40,997 bases of DNA from Gemmataceae bacterium (GTDB lineage: Bacteria > Planctomycetota > Planctomycetia > Gemmatales > Gemmataceae): the NCBI GenBank assembly GCA_009692065.1, contig SHZY01000042.1, positions 1 to 40,997 on the forward strand, in the 5' to 3' direction. Shown here piece by piece: positions 39,926 through 40,997 of this stretch (positions are counted from its first letter, which is position 1; each line of letters begins with the position of its first letter). The notes under the pieces are model-generated. The model was not told where the DNA came from. It did not search any database and saw only the letters and a program-made list of their open reading frames with translations. Both the position numbers and the translations under genes were made by a program.

Positions 39926-40223
39926 TGCGGCCAAAAATGACTTGCCTTGCGCTTGCGAGTTTCACACACCGACACCCCCTCTGGCGTGAAAGCAATGAAC
40001 GAATAAACGAAATCGGGCCGACGGTTCTGCACAACTGACCTTGCAATATCTGCTACGCGAAGGATTTCGCGGTCCCGTGTTTTGGGGTGATGGCGTCTTG
40101 AATTACTTGATCGGCGGCAAAGTTCACGGTGCTCTATGACGATCCCTTGAGGACCGCTCCGGCTACATTGCGGCCGCAGACCCTGATTGGCTTGATACCC
40201 TCAGCACCGACAGGACTGACCGC
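39926..40223. other. Gap downstream of the parS-like site; possible upstream part of the broken HNH gene
   Basis: About 300 bases with no complete gene. In the frame of the downstream HNH gene there is readable sequence on both sides of a TGA at 40137-40139 (upstream LREGFRGPVFWGDGVLNYLI, downstream RSLEDRSGYIAAADPDWLDT), so the HNH gene may once have started further upstream. No promoter, terminator or RNA gene was recognised. Confidence 0.4.
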
Positions 40224-40862
40224 TTGGTTTATTACAAGTCGCCGTACAATCCCCCGAAGTTGCCAAACGGCTCATGGTTTCTTTGCTATCGTCGCGGCGA
40301 GTCACCCCCTCGGCTTCATCTTTCTGGAATCGTTACTTCAACTGACGAATTGTCACTTGACGAAGCTTGGTCACGGTACGGCCTGCTTCTAGGCGTTGGC
40401 CACAGTGCCAAGAGCCATGATGAGTGGATCACCACCGCAAGAACTGTGCTACGTGAACATAATACGAGCGTGTATTGCATCGAGTTGCGACAGCCACGCT
40501 GGTACGACCCTCCGATCAACTTGTCGAGTCTCGGCCTCTCAATCAGTGGCGGTACAGGGCAAATGGGTCAAGCCTTGTCTCACGATCAAATTGATCAGTG
40601 TGAAGAGTCCTTGTTTTCGACGCCTCCAGTAATTCCAAACGGAATCGAGGGGAGTGAATCGCGGCCGCGCCGGACCGAACTAAACATCGTCCGAATCGTT
40701 CGAAGCAGCGCACTCATCGAATATGTGAAATCGCTGTATGAGTTCAAATGCCAGGTGTTCTCAAAACTTCTTGAAATACCTCAAGGAATTTACGCGGAGG
40801 GCGCCCATATTCAGCCGCTTGGTTGGCCGCACCACGGCCCAGATGACCTAACAGCCCGTTGA
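40224..40862 (+). pseudogene. HNH endonuclease-like gene truncated by an IS end
   Basis: A 212-codon frame opening at TTG 40224 (no good ATG), so the true start is unknown. The first 140 residues are unassigned. The end reads YVKSLYEFKCQVFSKLLEIP then GIYAEGAHIQPLGWPHHGPD, the start of an HNH nuclease domain usually written VK-x-LY-x-x-x-CQVCG...YAE-(A/G)-AHI-x-PLG-x-PH-x-GPD. The second metal cysteine is phenylalanine (CQVF), and the rest of the domain (normally NLLCLCPNHH) is gone. Translation runs into the 15-bp IS end, which provides the stop TGA (40860-40862). It was probably a restriction- or defence-type nuclease before insertion; now it is broken at both ends. Confidence 0.65.
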
Positions 40863-40997
40863 TTAAGTCGATATTTCGGCACCGATCACGTCGAGCGCGA
40901 CGGCGACGGTCCAAAGGTCGGTCGTCGGAACATTTTCACTTCGGTGCGACCGGCGGCCGCAGGTTCGACTCCAAAGCATCTCGGTGGCAAAATAGAG
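40848..40997 (-). mobile_element. Insertion sequence end (runs off window)
   Basis: CTAACAGCCCGTTGA at 40848-40862 is the exact reverse complement of the IS end at 174-188. Inward of it the sequence differs from the left copy, so this is probably the opposite end of the same element type. On the minus strand a frame runs in from the window edge and stops (TAA, 40865-40863) just inside the repeat, ending TVAVALDVIGAEIST; it would be the C-terminus of a transposase, but I do not recognise it. The insertion disrupts the HNH gene. Confidence 0.5.

Overview
The window looks like chromosomal DNA of a GC-rich planctomycete (Planctomycetota, probably Gemmatales or Pirellulales-like). The call rests on families that are essentially diagnostic of the phylum: two planctomycete cytochrome-c/DUF1549/DUF1553 proteins with CxxCH haem motifs, four twin-arginine DUF1501 proteins, a DUF1559 pseudopilin-like protein with the H-x9-DG motif, a TIGR03067 protein, and long WD40 and HEAT repeat proteins. 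No rRNA, tRNA or CRISPR array was seen. Both ends run into what looks like the same insertion-sequence family (15-bp inverted ends at 174-188 and 40848-40862), so the window may be a complete contig broken at multicopy IS elements.

Layout. 1-1181: edge of an IS1182-like element, a broken IS1380-like transposase remnant and about 1 kb of debris. 1182-5801 (+): a DUF1549/DUF1553 and DUF1501 pair, split by a translationally coupled pair of small genes (a putative ADP-ribosyltransferase-like protein and a stand-alone EF-Tu domain III-like protein). 5878-11380 (-): a second DUF1549/DUF1501 pair followed by a copper amine oxidase. 11468-21422 (+): amidohydrolase, a PH-like membrane protein with an internal duplication, a 14-blade WD40 gene interrupted by one TGA, a GH57 alpha-glucan branching enzyme, a TIGR03067 protein, a nucleotidyltransferase-HD fusion, an acetyl-xylan-esterase-like hydrolase and a HAD phosphatase. 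21465-33833 (-): DUF1559 plus lipoprotein, DapA-like aldolase, Gfo/Idh/MocA oxidoreductase, ThuA protein, a large HExxHxxGxxH metalloprotease, a HEAT protein, an MFS transporter with a large loop insertion, a six-repeat Tudor-like protein and DsbB. 33958-40862: LLM flavin oxidoreductase plus alpha/beta hydrolase, a sugar isomerase-like TIM barrel, two more DUF1501 genes, a ParB-binding (parS-like) palindrome, and an HNH nuclease gene cut by an IS end.

Many genes fit a saprophytic carbohydrate and amine degrader: aldolase, Gfo/Idh/MocA, ThuA, TIM-barrel isomerase, an MFS of the anion:cation symporter type, esterase and amine oxidase. The most striking non-coding structure is a family of near-perfect intergenic palindromes built on CGTTTAGCG(C/T)(C/T)CGC, placed at the ends of many genes. 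Some are perfect with no loop (46 and 56 bp), and one supplies a gene's stop codon. At least four further unrelated palindrome families occupy other gaps, and one GC-rich palindrome lies in frame inside the amidohydrolase gene.

Novelty candidates, in order: the ART-like/EF-Tu-domain-III-like pair, the palindrome families, the parS-like site, the six-fold Tudor-like protein, the TGA-interrupted WD40 gene and the MFS loop insertion. All functional statements come from reading motifs; no database search was run.
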